Origin: Planctomycetota bacterium
GTDB lineage: Bacteria; Planctomycetota; UBA1135; UBA2386
Assembly (NCBI GenBank): GCA_016794425.1
Contig: JAEUHR010000038.1
Span: forward strand, 1 to 64,000
Direction: 5' to 3'
DNA length: 64,000 bases
Position 1 is the first letter of the stretch; each line of letters begins with the position of its first letter. This document shows, in pieces, positions 8,930 through 18,243 of the stretch. The translations under genes were made by a program, and so were the position numbers. The notes beneath the pieces are model-generated. The model had not been told where the DNA came from. It searched no databases and saw nothing but the letters and a program-made list of their open reading frames with translations.

Positions 8930-9532
8930 GTGGCCACGCGCGATCGCACGATCGAGAACCTGATCGAACGCCTGCGGCGGCTGCCCGGCATCGGGCCGAA
9001 GACCGCCGAGCGGCTCGCGTTCCACCTGCTGCGCGTCGACGCCGCCGAAGCGCTGCAGCTGGCGCAGGCGATCGAGGCCGTGCGCGCCGCGGTCAAGACC
9101 TGCAGCCGCTGCTGCAACCTCGACGCGCAGGATCCGTGCAGCGTCTGCAGCGACACCACGCGCGACCGTTCGCTGGTGCTGGTGGTCGAGGACCCGCGCG
9201 AGATCGCGCGCTTCGAGGACACCGGCTGGCGCGGGCTCTACCACGTGCTGCAGGGCCGCCTGTCGCAGCTCGAGGGCATCCGGCCCGAGGACCTGACGGT
9301 CGACCTGCTGCTGCGCCGCGTCGCCGACGAACGGCCGGCCGAGGTGTGCCTCGCGACCAACCCCGACCTCGAGGGCGAAGGCACTGCGCGCGTGATCGCC
9401 GAACGGCTGCAGCCGCTCGGCGTGCGCGTGACGCGGCTCGCGCGCGGCCTGCCCGCCGGCGCGTCGATCGCGCAGGTCAGCGCGTCGATCCTCGCCGACG
9501 CGCTCGAAGGGCGGCGGCCCCTGGCACCGTGA
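8930..9532 (+). CDS. recR: Recombination mediator RecR
   Basis: RecR works with RecO/RecF to load RecA on gapped DNA. The 200-residue product has the full family layout: helix-hairpin-helix (RRLPGIGPKTAERLAFHLL, about residues 14-33), a zinc motif with paired cysteines (CSRCC and CSVCSD, about residues 56-74), and a Toprim domain starting SLVLVVEDPREIARFE. The C-terminal TRLARGLPAG matches the usual RecR ending. The start is GTG 8930. Its stop overlaps the GTG start of hrpB by 4 bp (GTGA), so the two are probably translationally coupled. Confidence 0.96.
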   Translation: MATRDRTIENLIERLRRLPGIGPKTAERLAFHLLRVDAAEALQLAQAIEAVRAAVKTCSRCCNLDAQDPCSVCSDTTRDRSLVLVVEDPREIARFEDTGWRGLYHVLQGRLSQLEGIRPEDLTVDLLLRRVADERPAEVCLATNPDLEGEGTARVIAERLQPLGVRVTRLARGLPAGASIAQVSASILADALEGRRPLAP

Positions 9533-12027
9533 CCGAGCCGCTGCCGATCGACGCGGCGCTGCCGGCGGTGGTGCAGGCGCTCTCCCGTGCGCCGTCGCTG
9601 CTGCTGATGGCGCCGCCGGGCTCCGGCAAGACCACGCGCGTGCCGCCGGCGCTGCTGCCGCTGCTCGGCGACCGCGGCGGCGAGGTCGTCGTGCTCGAAC
9701 CGCGGCGGCTGGCCGCGCGCGCGGCGGCGGCGCGCGTCGCCGAGGAGGCCGGCGACGAGGTCGGCGGACTGGTCGGCTACCAGGTGCGCGGTGCGGTCAA
9801 GCAGAGCCGCCGCACGCGGATCCGCTTCGTCACCGAGGGCGTGCTGGTGCGGCAGCTGGTGCGCGACCCGTTCCTGGAGGGCGTCGGCGCGGTCTGCCTC
9901 GACGAGTTCCACGAACGCCACCTCGAAGGCGACCTGGCGCTGGCGATGCTGGCCGAGGCGCGCGCGACCGTGCGGCCGGACCTGAAGCTGTGCGTGATGT
10001 CGGCGACGCTGGATCCGGCGCCGCTGCTGCGATTCCTGCCCGGCAGCGAGGTCGTCGAGGCGGACGGCCGGCTGTTCCCGGTGCGCGTCGAGCACCTCGC
10101 GCGCAGCAGCGACGACAAGCTCGAGGTGCAGGTGCGCGACGCGGTCGACCGCGCGCTCGACGAGACGGCGGGCGACGTGCTGGTGTTCCTGCCCGGCACC
10201 GGCGAGATCGCGCGCTGTGAGGAGGCGCTGCAGAACCTCGCGCGGCGCCGCGCCGTGCTGGTGCTGCCGCTGCACGGCCGGCTCGATGCCGGCGAACAGG
10301 ACCGCGCGATCCGGCCGCAGGCGCAGCGCAAGGTCGTGCTGTCGACCAACGTCGCCGAGAGCTCGCTGACGATCGCCGGCGTCACCGCGGTGGTGGACAG
10401 CGGCCTCGCGCGCGAACTGCGTTTCGACCGCGGTCGTTCGGTCGACGTGCTGCAGCTCGAGCGCATCAGCGTCGCGTCGGCGACGCAGCGCGCCGGCCGC
10501 GCCGGGCGCACGGGGCCCGGCGTCTGCTACCGCCTGTGGACCGCCGCCGAGGAGCGCGGCATGGCCGCGCGCGCGACGCCGGAGGTGCAGCGTGTCGACC
10601 TGACCGGGCCGCTGCTGCTGGTGCGCGCGTTCGCGGGCCGCGACCCAGCGCAGTTCGGCTGGTTCGAGGCGCCGTCGGCGGACGCGCTGGTGAGCGCCGA
10701 CCGGCTGCTCGGCGACCTCGGCGCGGTCGACCTCGCGGCCGGCACGCTGACGCGCTTTGGCCGCGAACTGCTGGAGCTGCCGCTGCACCCGCGGCTCGGC
10801 GCGGTCGTGCAGGAGGGGCGCCAGCTCGGCTGTCCGGTCGCCGCGGCGACCGCGGCCGTGCTGCTCAGCGACCAGGACCAGCTCGGCCGCGGCGACGGCG
10901 CCGACCTACTGGCCGCGGTCGACGCGTTCCTGCTGGCCGAGCAGCGTGGGTTCCCCGACGCGCTGTGCCGCGAATTCGGCGCCAGCGCCTGGCAGGCGCG
11001 GCAGCTCGTGGCGGCGCGCGACCGGCTGCTGGCCGGAGTGCGCGGCGGCGACCGCGATCCGGACGCGCTGCCGCGCTGCCTCCTGGTCGGCTTCCCCGAC
11101 CGCGTCGCGCGGCGCAGCAAAGGTGGCGACGCGCGCCACGCGACGATGGTGGGTGGCCGCGGCCTCGTGCTGCCGGCCGCCGCCGACGGCCACGACCTGG
11201 TCGTCGCGCTGCGGCTGCTCGAGACCGGGCGCCAGCAGCGGTCGAAGGCGACGCTGGTCGCGGCGATCGAGGTCAGGGACCTCGAAGCGGTCGAACCGCA
11301 CGCGCTGCAGGACGTCGTGACCGCCGAGCTCGACGAGGCAGAGGGCCGCGTCACCGCGGTGCGCGAACGCCGCTACCGCGACCTGCCGCTGAAGTCGTCG
11401 CGCGGCGGCGAACTGCCGGCCGGCCGCGCTGCCGAACTGCTGCTGCCGGTCGTCGCGGCGGATCCGTGGCGCTGGCTCGGCGAACAGAAGGACCTGCGCC
11501 GCCTGCTCGGCCGCGCGCGCTGGCTGGCCGAACGTCTGCCCGACGCGGGCCTGCCGGTCTGGGACGACGCCGCCGTCGCCAAGGCCGCTCTGGACCTGCT
11601 CGGCGACCGCAACGACCTGCGCGCGCTGCGCGACGCCGAGGTCGCCGAGTTGCTGCTGGCGCAGCTGTCGCCGCCGCAGCGCCGCGCGCTGGCGCAGTTC
11701 GCACCCGATCGCATCGAACTGCCGTCCGGCCGTGCCGCCGTCGTCGACTACACCGCCGCCGCCGGCCCGACGATCGCGGCCAGGCTGCAGGAGTTCTTCG
11801 GCCTCGCCGCGGTCGGCGCGCTGGCCGGTGGCCGCGTGCCGGTCGTGCTCGAACTGCTGGCGCCGAACCACCGCCCGGTGCAGGTCACGACCGACCTGCC
11901 GAGCTTCTGGCAGAACGTCTACCCGCAGGTGCGGCGCGAACTGAGCCGCAAGTACCCGCGCCACGCCTGGCCCGAGGATCCGCTGGCGGCCAATCCCGAG
12001 GCGCGGCCGCGGCGGCGGCGGACCTGA
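9529..12027 (+). CDS. hrpB: ATP-dependent helicase HrpB (DEAH-box type)
   Basis: The product has 832 residues, near the usual HrpB length. Helicase motifs are in order: Walker A GSGKT (31-35), DEFH box (125-128), SATLDP (motif III) and QRAGRAGRTGPGVCYRLW (motif VI). The HrpB-specific C-terminus (long helical region, then YPQVRRELSRKYPRHAWPEDP) is complete. HrpB is an RNA-helicase-like protein whose cellular substrate is poorly known. The start is the GTG overlapping the recR stop by 4 bp, with no obvious ribosome binding site, consistent with coupling. It converges on the kinase gene with 12 bp between the stops. Confidence 0.95.
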   Translation: MTEPLPIDAALPAVVQALSRAPSLLLMAPPGSGKTTRVPPALLPLLGDRGGEVVVLEPRRLAARAAAARVAEEAGDEVGGLVGYQVRGAVKQSRRTRIRFVTEGVLVRQLVRDPFLEGVGAVCLDEFHERHLEGDLALAMLAEARATVRPDLKLCVMSATLDPAPLLRFLPGSEVVEADGRLFPVRVEHLARSSDDKLEVQVRDAVDRALDETAGDVLVFLPGTGEIARCEEALQNLARRRAVLVLPLHGRLDAGEQDRAIRPQAQRKVVLSTNVAESSLTIAGVTAVVDSGLARELRFDRGRSVDVLQLERISVASATQRAGRAGRTGPGVCYRLWTAAEERGMAARATPEVQRVDLTGPLLLVRAFAGRDPAQFGWFEAPSADALVSADRLLGDLGAVDLAAGTLTRFGRELLELPLHPRLGAVVQEGRQLGCPVAAATAAVLLSDQDQLGRGDGADLLAAVDAFLLAEQRGFPDALCREFGASAWQARQLVAARDRLLAGVRGGDRDPDALPRCLLVGFPDRVARRSKGGDARHATMVGGRGLVLPAAADGHDLVVALRLLETGRQQRSKATLVAAIEVRDLEAVEPHALQDVVTAELDEAEGRVTAVRERRYRDLPLKSSRGGELPAGRAAELLLPVVAADPWRWLGEQKDLRRLLGRARWLAERLPDAGLPVWDDAAVAKAALDLLGDRNDLRALRDAEVAELLLAQLSPPQRRALAQFAPDRIELPSGRAAVVDYTAAAGPTIAARLQEFFGLAAVGALAGGRVPVVLELLAPNHRPVQVTTDLPSFWQNVYPQVRRELSRKYPRHAWPEDPLAANPEARPRRRRT

Positions 12028-12039
12028 CCGCAGCGCCGT

Positions 12040-15000
12040 TCAGCGGCCCGGTTGCGTCGGCAACAGGTCCTGGAAGTCGTCGCGGTCGAACAACGCCTGC
12101 AGCGCTGCGTGGCCGTTGGCCTGCGCCCGCGTGACCTGGGTCTCCTGCCGGGCGGCTGCGAACCAGCGGCGCCCCGACGCCAGGTCGCCGTCGCGCACCG
12201 CCAGCTCGGCAAGGCGCAGCAGCGCCAGGGCCAGGATCTGGCGGCCGAACGGACCCTGCGCGGCTGCGGCGCGCGCCGTGGGCAGCGCCGCTTCCCAGAT
12301 CGTGCGGGCGTCGTCGTGTCGCCGCAGCTGCAGCAGCATCGTGCCGCGGTTCACGGCGATCATCGCCGCGGTCGCCTGGCGCACCGCATCGTCGGGCGCC
12401 TGCTGCAGCCACGCCGTCGCGCGCTGCGAGGCCTCGGCCATCCAGTCGGCGGCCGGCTCCACGTCGCCGACCGACATCGCCAGTTCGGCGGCCTTGCTGC
12501 ACTGTTCGATCAGCGATCGTTCGACCTCGCCGCCGCGGCGCGTGCGGGCGATCTCGATCGCCTGTTCGATCGCTTCGCGCGCCTCCGGTGTGCGGCCGAG
12601 CTGGACCAGCACGCGGGCGCGGTTGCCGAGCATGGCCGACAGGTTGGCCTTGAAGTTCTCGTCGCCGGGGCTGGCCTGCAGCAGCGATTCGAGCTCGCGC
12701 TGGGCACCGTCGAGATCCGCCAGCGCTGCCTCGGCATCGCCTTTGGCCAGGTGGGTGCCGGCACGCTCGCCGAGTGCGATCGCCAGCTTGCGACGGTGTT
12801 CGGCATCCTCGGGCACGCGCCGCACGACGTCGGTCAGCAGGCCGACGGCGCGGTCGTGGTCCTGCAGCGCGCCTTGGCCGTCCTGCAGTTGCCGGCGCGC
12901 GGCGGCCCGCGTGCCGAGGTTGTCGGCGAGGCGGGCCGCGCGGTCGGGCAGCTCGGGCTCCGCTTCGTGCAGCCGTTCGAGTTCCGCCGCCGCCTGGTCG
13001 AGCCAGGCCAGCGCCCGTTGCCACTCGCGGCGCTGGTTGGCGAGCGCGCCGAGCCGTTCGAGCACGAGCAGGCGCGTCGAGAGCACGCCGGCCTCGGCCC
13101 GGTCGCTGGCGGCCAGCGCGTCCAGCCGCTGCAGCGCCTGCTCGAACGCGGCCATGGCGCGCGCGGTGTCGCCGGCGAGCGTGGCGGTGACGCCGCGGCT
13201 CTCGGCGGCGCGCGCGTGGTCGATGCGGCGTTGCAGTTCTTCGTTGGCGTCGGTGCCGTGCGGCGCCGAGTCCGCGGTCGCCGCGTCGACTTCGTCGAAC
13301 AGGCGGTTCGCATCGTCGAAGCGCCGCAGCCGCGCCAGGGCGCTGCCGAGCGACAACCTGGCCGAGTGCAGCCGCGTCTGCAGGTCCGTCCGTGCCGGAT
13401 GGCCGGCGACCAGCGCCTGCAGCAGGTCGACCGCCGCGCGCTGCTCGGCTTCGCTCTCCGCCAGTGCGTCGAGGCGGCCGAGCACGTCCGCGAGCTGCTG
13501 GCGTGCGATGGTGAGTTCGACGCCGAGCGCGACCGCGGCCTCGGCACCAGCCTCGGCCTGCAGAGCCTGCAGCGTCGCGATGGCGTCGCGCAGCAGCGTG
13601 CGGGCCGCGCCGAGGTCGCCGAGGTCGTACTTCAGCATCGCGAGCCGAATCGCGGTCCGGGCCTGCTGGGCGGCGACGAACGGTTGGCGCGTCGTGTTCG
13701 CGGTGGACGCGAGCAGGCGCTCGTAGAAGCGCACCGCGTCCTCGAGCAGGTTGCGCTGCAGGTTCTTCGTGCGCGGCACTTCGGCGAGCTTCGCCTGTGC
13801 CGTGCGGAACAACATCTGGTCGACGGCCGCCAGCGCGTGCCCGAGATTGGCTTCGGCCAGTTCGCGCTGCGTGTCGGCCAGGCCACGCTGGTGCTCGGCT
13901 TCCTTGCGCTGCGCGTCCGCGGCGTCGCGTTCGACCTGGATCTCGGCTCGCGCCTTCGACTGCTGCAGTGCGAACGCCAGCGGCGCCGGCACGCACAGCA
14001 GGAACGCGGACGCTGCGGATGCGGCGCGGCCCGGATGGCGCACGGTCCAGCGCCGCGCCCGCAGCAGCAGCGACGGCCGCCGCGCACGCACCGAGCGGTG
14101 TTCGAGGAAGGCGCGCAGATCGTCGGCGAACGCACTCGCGCTCGGGTAGCGGCGCAGTGGATCGACGTCCATCGCCAGCAGGCAGATCGCGTCGACGTCA
14201 GGGTGGATCTGCGGATTGCGGCGCGTCGGCGGCTCGCAGGCGCCGCCGAGGATGCGTTCGCGCGTCGTGCCGCTGCCGTCGCCGTACGGCAGTGTCAGAG
14301 TCAGCAGTTCGTACAGCGTGACGCCGAGCGAGTACACGTCGGTGCGGACGTCGATCGCGTCGATGGCGCCGCGCACCTGTTCGGGCGCCATGTACGGCAG
14401 GCTGCCGATCGCCGAGCCGGTGCAGGTGATGCGTTGCTCGCCGCGTGCCGTCGCCAGGCCGAAGTCGATCAGCCGCACCTTGCCGGCGTTGGTCAGCAGC
14501 AGGTTCGACGGCTTGATGTCGCGGTGCAGCACGCCCTGTTCGTGCGCATGTTGCAGCGCGGTCGCCGCCTGCAGCGCGAGCTGGCAGCAAACCGCGACCC
14601 ACGCGCCGGCGAACACCGGGGCGTCGTCGACCCTGCCGAAGTCGTGCTTCTTCGCGGCCGCGCGGTGCAGTGCGGTGCGTAGCGCCCGGCCGTCGAGCAT
14701 CGCTGGCGCGTTGCCGGCCAGTTCCAGCAGCAGTTCCTGCAGGCTCGCGCCCGGCACCAGTTCCATCGCGTAGAACGGGATGCCTTCTGCCTCGCCCGCA
14801 GTGAGGATCGGCACGATGCCGGGATGCTGCAGCCGGGCGACGGCGAGGATCTCGCGCCGGAAGCGTTCGCGGGAGCCGGCGAAGAACAACTGCTCGGGAT
14901 GCACGAGCTTCAGCGCCACCTGCCGCTGCAGCGCGATCTGCTCGGCGAGGTAGACCACGCCCATGCCGCCGCGGCCGAGTTGCCGCACGAGCCGGAAGTC

Positions 15001-15207
15001 GCCGAGCCGGTCGGGCAGCGGGGTCGAGGCGGCAGGTGCGTGCAGGATGCCGAACGACTTCAGGAGCTCGAGGTGCGTGCGCAGTTCGGCCGCGTGTTCG
15101 GGGTGGGCGACCAGTAGCGCTTCGGCCGCGGCCGCATCACCGGCGTCGAAGGCGAGGATGCACCGCTCGAGCAGTTCGTCGCGGAAGGATGGGCGGGAGC
15201 CGGACAT
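12040..15207 (-). CDS. Membrane serine/threonine protein kinase with C-terminal TPR-like region
   Basis: The product has 1055 residues. A helical N-terminal segment (about 1-65) precedes a complete Hanks-type kinase domain: glycine loop LGRGGMGVVYLAE (78-90), ATP-binding lysine in QVALKL (K100), HRDIKPSNLL catalytic loop, DFGLA, and APEQ of the activation segment. A hydrophobic segment (about 465-490) follows the kinase, and a coiled, Ala-rich TPR-like region fills the remaining 550 residues. This is the PknB-like architecture expanded in Planctomycetota. I start at ATG 15207 (MSGSRPSF); the frame is open further upstream but without a better start. Its ligand and targets cannot be read from the sequence. 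Confidence 0.9.
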   Translation of the reverse strand: MSGSRPSFRDELLERCILAFDAGDAAAAEALLVAHPEHAAELRTHLELLKSFGILHAPAASTPLPDRLGDFRLVRQLGRGGMGVVYLAEQIALQRQVALKLVHPEQLFFAGSRERFRREILAVARLQHPGIVPILTAGEAEGIPFYAMELVPGASLQELLLELAGNAPAMLDGRALRTALHRAAAKKHDFGRVDDAPVFAGAWVAVCCQLALQAATALQHAHEQGVLHRDIKPSNLLLTNAGKVRLIDFGLATARGEQRITCTGSAIGSLPYMAPEQVRGAIDAIDVRTDVYSLGVTLYELLTLTLPYGDGSGTTRERILGGACEPPTRRNPQIHPDVDAICLLAMDVDPLRRYPSASAFADDLRAFLEHRSVRARRPSLLLRARRWTVRHPGRAASAASAFLLCVPAPLAFALQQSKARAEIQVERDAADAQRKEAEHQRGLADTQRELAEANLGHALAAVDQMLFRTAQAKLAEVPRTKNLQRNLLEDAVRFYERLLASTANTTRQPFVAAQQARTAIRLAMLKYDLGDLGAARTLLRDAIATLQALQAEAGAEAAVALGVELTIARQQLADVLGRLDALAESEAEQRAAVDLLQALVAGHPARTDLQTRLHSARLSLGSALARLRRFDDANRLFDEVDAATADSAPHGTDANEELQRRIDHARAAESRGVTATLAGDTARAMAAFEQALQRLDALAASDRAEAGVLSTRLLVLERLGALANQRREWQRALAWLDQAAAELERLHEAEPELPDRAARLADNLGTRAAARRQLQDGQGALQDHDRAVGLLTDVVRRVPEDAEHRRKLAIALGERAGTHLAKGDAEAALADLDGAQRELESLLQASPGDENFKANLSAMLGNRARVLVQLGRTPEAREAIEQAIEIARTRRGGEVERSLIEQCSKAAELAMSVGDVEPAADWMAEASQRATAWLQQAPDDAVRQATAAMIAVNRGTMLLQLRRHDDARTIWEAALPTARAAAAQGPFGRQILALALLRLAELAVRDGDLASGRRWFAAARQETQVTRAQANGHAALQALFDRDDFQDLLPTQPGR

Positions 15208-15230
15208 GGCGGCACAGCGGAGCGGCGCCC

Positions 15231-15236
15231 ACGATA
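15231..15236 (-). promoter_or_regulatory. Candidate -10 element (TATCGT) for the kinase gene
   Basis: On the minus strand the hexamer TATCGT lies 23 nt before the ATG at 15207. The same hexamer recurs before truA, the aminopeptidase gene and the gene at 29214, which is why I read it as a promoter element. No convincing -35 box is visible. Confidence 0.35.
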
Positions 15237-15371
15237 CCGGCTCGCGGCCCCGGCGGCGCCGGCCGCGACGCACCGCGCGTGCCGACTGCCGCATTCCAGG
15301 ACGGTCCGGCCGCGACCGCTCAAGATTCCGGCGCCTGGCGCCGAAAGTCCCTTGCGGACCGGACTTTCGCG

Positions 15372-16742
15372 ATGACCCTCGAAGCACGCCTCGGCCAACG
15401 GCAGGAACAGCGTCTGGCGCTGTTGCCGCAGATGCTGCAGTCCATCGAGGTGCTGCAGCTGGCGACCGAGGACCTGTTGCAGTTCCTCGAACAGGAGGCG
15501 CAGCAGAACGAGACGCTCGAGGTGCACGCGGCACCGCCCGCGGCGCCCGAACCGCCGCCGGTGCGCGAGCGCGAGGACTCCGGCTGGGAGGAATGGCGGC
15601 GGGGTCCGGCCGGCGACGACGGCGACGCGCGGCAGGCGCTGTTCGACAACCTGCCGGCCGCGGCCGACACGCTGGTCGAGTTCGTGCGCCAGCAGCTCGC
15701 GTTCCGCGAGGTGCCGGCCGTGCTGGCCGACGCGGTCGTCGCCCTGGCCGAGCGGCTCGACGCGCGCGGCCTGCTGCCGTTCGACCTGCAGCAGCTCGCG
15801 GCCGAACTCGACCTGCCGCTGGCGCTGCTGTCGGAAGCGCACGCCGAGCTCTGCACGCTCGAGCCGCGCGGCATCGGCGCCGCCGATCCGGTCGCGGCGA
15901 TGCTGCTGCAGGCCGAGGGCGACCCGGACCTGCCGCACATCGAGCGGCTGCTGCGCGAGCACCTGGACGCGTTGGGCCGCAACAAGCTGCCCGAGGTCGC
16001 GCGTGCGATGCAGCTGTCGCTCGACGAACTGTCGGCGCTGCTCGAGCGCATGCGCGGGTTCGACCCGCGGCCCGGGGCGGCGTTCGCCGAAGCGGCGGCC
16101 GCGCCGCTGCGGCCGGACGCCTACGCCTGGCACCGCGACGGCGTCGTGCAGGTGTCGCTCGACGACGGCGCCGTGCCCGAACTGGCGGTCAACAGCGAGT
16201 ACGCGGCGATGGCCAGCGACCGCGGCACCGCCCGCGAAGTGCGCGACTACCTGCGGCCGAAGCTGCGCTCGGCGCGCGACCTGATCGAGGCCGTGCAGCA
16301 GCGGCAGCAGACGCTGCTGCGCGTCGTGCAGGCGGTGATGCAGGAGCAGCTGCCGTTCCTGCAGCGCGGGCGCAGTGGGATCCGCCCGCTGCGCATGAGC
16401 GAGATCGCGGCGCGGATCGGCATGCACACGTCGACCGTCAGCCGCGCGATCGCCGGCAAACACGTGCAGACCGACCGCGGCGTGTTCCGGCTGCGCGACT
16501 TCTTCGACGGCGGCCGCATCGACGCCGCGCCGAGCGCCGGCCAGGGCCGCCTCGCGGTCGCACAGCAGATCCAGGATCTGGTCGCCGCCGAAGACAAGAA
16601 CGCGCCGCTGTCGGACGACGACCTGGTCGCCGCACTGCGCCAACGCGGCGTGCAGGCAGCGCGCCGCACCGTGACGAAGTACCGCAAGGAGCTCGGCATC
16701 CCGTCGAGCTACCAGCGACGGAGATTTGGAGGGGACGCATGA
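15372..16742 (+). CDS. rpoN: RNA polymerase sigma-54 factor RpoN
   Basis: The product has 456 residues. Region I is Gln/Leu-rich (LGQRQEQRLALLPQMLQSIE, then QLATEDLLQFLEQE), an acidic linker follows, then the core-binding domain, a helix-turn-helix (MSEIAARIGMHTSTVSRAIA) and the diagnostic RpoN box ARRTVTKYRKELGIPSS near the C-terminus. The start ATG 15372 places MTLEARLGQRQEQRL at the N-terminus. Sigma-54 recognises -24/-12 promoters and needs an AAA+ activator; one such activator is encoded at 40555-42144. The stop overlaps the next gene by 4 bp (ATGA). It diverges from the kinase gene over 164 bp. Confidence 0.96.
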   Translation: MTLEARLGQRQEQRLALLPQMLQSIEVLQLATEDLLQFLEQEAQQNETLEVHAAPPAAPEPPPVREREDSGWEEWRRGPAGDDGDARQALFDNLPAAADTLVEFVRQQLAFREVPAVLADAVVALAERLDARGLLPFDLQQLAAELDLPLALLSEAHAELCTLEPRGIGAADPVAAMLLQAEGDPDLPHIERLLREHLDALGRNKLPEVARAMQLSLDELSALLERMRGFDPRPGAAFAEAAAAPLRPDAYAWHRDGVVQVSLDDGAVPELAVNSEYAAMASDRGTAREVRDYLRPKLRSARDLIEAVQQRQQTLLRVVQAVMQEQLPFLQRGRSGIRPLRMSEIAARIGMHTSTVSRAIAGKHVQTDRGVFRLRDFFDGGRIDAAPSAGQGRLAVAQQIQDLVAAEDKNAPLSDDDLVAALRQRGVQAARRTVTKYRKELGIPSSYQRRRFGGDA

Positions 16743-17353
16743 GCAGCTACGACCCGTTCGCGTACGGCCAGGTGAAGATGGGCGACGACGCCAAGGCCAC
16801 CTCGGCCGCGCCGTCGAACCAGCCGGACGACATCCTGTTCGCCAACAGCGGCCAGTTGCCCGCCGATTCCAGCTGGGGCCTGCTCGAGGAGGACATGGGC
16901 AGCCTGCTGCCGGGCGGCACCGGCGGCGGCTCGATGTCGACCACGCAGTTCGGCGACGACGTGCTCGGCGCCGCACCGGCTCCCGCCGCGGCGCCGGTCA
17001 AGGCGCGGCCGGCCGCAGCACCGCGCCGCGACGTCGCGACCGCCGGCCGGCCGACGACGACGCCGGCCCGCCCGGCCGTGGCCGACGTCGCGCGCGTCGC
17101 GACCACGGCGAACGCAACCGCGGTGGCGCCCGCGAAGCCGGCGACCGCACCGGTCGGCACGGCGCCGGTCCGCACGCGCCGCCCCGGCGGCGGCGCGATG
17201 GCGGCCTGGGGGGCCCCGCTGCTGGTCGCGACGATCGGCGGCGGCGCGGCCGCCTGGCTCTACACGGCGCAGCAGAACCAGGTGCTCGGCGGCATCGTCG
17301 TCGGCCTGACCCTGGTCGGAACGACGTTCGCGCGCGTGTTCTTCCGCCGCTGA
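16739..17353 (+). CDS. Hypothetical protein with Ala/Pro-rich linker and C-terminal membrane segments
   Basis: The product has 204 residues and I do not recognise the family. Residues 1-80 are polar (MSSYDPFAYGQVKMGDDAKA onward), residues 80-150 are a low-complexity Ala/Pro/Thr linker, and the last 50 residues hold two likely transmembrane helices (about 157-172 and 178-197) with a terminal FFRR. A good ribosome binding site (GGAGGGG) lies just before ATG 16739, inside the 3' end of rpoN, and the start overlaps the rpoN stop as ATGA. Position suggests co-expression with rpoN, but nothing in the sequence ties it to sigma-54 function. Confidence 0.7.
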   Translation: MSSYDPFAYGQVKMGDDAKATSAAPSNQPDDILFANSGQLPADSSWGLLEEDMGSLLPGGTGGGSMSTTQFGDDVLGAAPAPAAAPVKARPAAAPRRDVATAGRPTTTPARPAVADVARVATTANATAVAPAKPATAPVGTAPVRTRRPGGGAMAAWGAPLLVATIGGGAAAWLYTAQQNQVLGGIVVGLTLVGTTFARVFFRR

Positions 17354-17371
17354 GCGACGAGCCGGCGCGGC

Positions 17372-17377
17372 TATCGT
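17372..17377 (+). promoter_or_regulatory. Candidate -10 element (TATCGT) placing transcription start at the truA start codon
   Basis: TATCGT is followed by exactly 7 nt and GTG 17385. If it is a -10 box, transcription would begin at or beside the start codon and the mRNA would be leaderless. This favours GTG 17385 over GTG 17376, which would overlap the box. No -35 box is evident. Confidence 0.4.
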
Positions 17378-17384
17378 GCCGGCG

Positions 17385-18194
17385 GTGCCGACCTACCTGC
17401 TGACGATCGCCTACGAAGGGACGCGCTTCCACGGCTGGCAGCGTCAGGCCGGCTTCCGCACCGTGCAGCAGGAACTCGAACAGGCGTTCGCGGCGATCGG
17501 CTGCGGCGCCGTGCACGTCGAGGGTGCCGGACGCACCGACGCCGGCGTGCATGCGATCGGCCAGTGCGCGCACGTGCGGCTCGAGCGGCCGTTCCCGCCG
17601 GACCGCCTGCCGCTGGCGCTCAACGCGCGTCTGCCCGACGACGTCGCGGTGCAGGCGGCGCGCGCGGCGCCGGACGACTTCCACGCCCGCTTCCACGCGC
17701 GCGGCAAGCGCTACGCCTACCGCTGCCTGACGGCGCCGATGCGGCCGGCGATCGGTCGGCCGCTCTACCACTGGGTGCGCCGGCCGGTCGACACAGCTGC
17801 GATGCGCGCCGCGGCAGGGGTGCTGCGCGGTCGCCACGACTTCGCGTCGTTCGCGACCAATCCGGGCTACCCGCGCAAGCGCGGCACCGTGCGCACGCTG
17901 CACCACGTGCACCTGCTGCACCGGCCCGGCGGCTTCGACTTCGTCGTGCAGGGGTCGGGCTTCCTCTACATGATGGTGCGCAACCTGGTCGGCTCGCTGC
18001 TCGAGATCGGCTTCGGCAACCGGCCGCCCGGCTGGCTCGCCGACGTGCTGGCGGCGCGCGACCGGCGGGCGGCCGGGCCGACCGCGCCGGCTGCCGGCCT
18101 GTTCCTGCTGCGCGTGCTCTACGCGCCGGACCTGTCGCCGGCCGGCGACGAACCGGGTGTGACCGCGGCGCCCGACGACGCGGCGGCCGAATAG
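17385..18194 (+). CDS. truA: tRNA pseudouridine(38-40) synthase TruA
   Basis: TruA converts uridines 38-40 of the tRNA anticodon arm to pseudouridine. The 269-residue product has the conserved start (MPTYLLTIAYEGTRFHGWQR), the catalytic GRTDAGVHA motif with aspartate at about D52, FHARFHARGKRYAYR, HDFASF and the late GSGFLYMMVRNLVG segment. I chose GTG 17385, which begins directly at the first conserved strand and sits 7 nt after a TATCGT promoter-like hexamer; GTG 17376 would add three residues. No Shine-Dalgarno sequence precedes either start. It lies 31 bp after the hypothetical membrane protein gene. Confidence 0.95.
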   Translation: MPTYLLTIAYEGTRFHGWQRQAGFRTVQQELEQAFAAIGCGAVHVEGAGRTDAGVHAIGQCAHVRLERPFPPDRLPLALNARLPDDVAVQAARAAPDDFHARFHARGKRYAYRCLTAPMRPAIGRPLYHWVRRPVDTAAMRAAAGVLRGRHDFASFATNPGYPRKRGTVRTLHHVHLLHRPGGFDFVVQGSGFLYMMVRNLVGSLLEIGFGNRPPGWLADVLAARDRRAAGPTAPAAGLFLLRVLYAPDLSPAGDEPGVTAAPDDAAAE

Positions 18195-18243
18195 TGGCGC
18201 CCGCGGACCGTTGTCCGGCCGCTCCCGACCCATTCCATCCGCC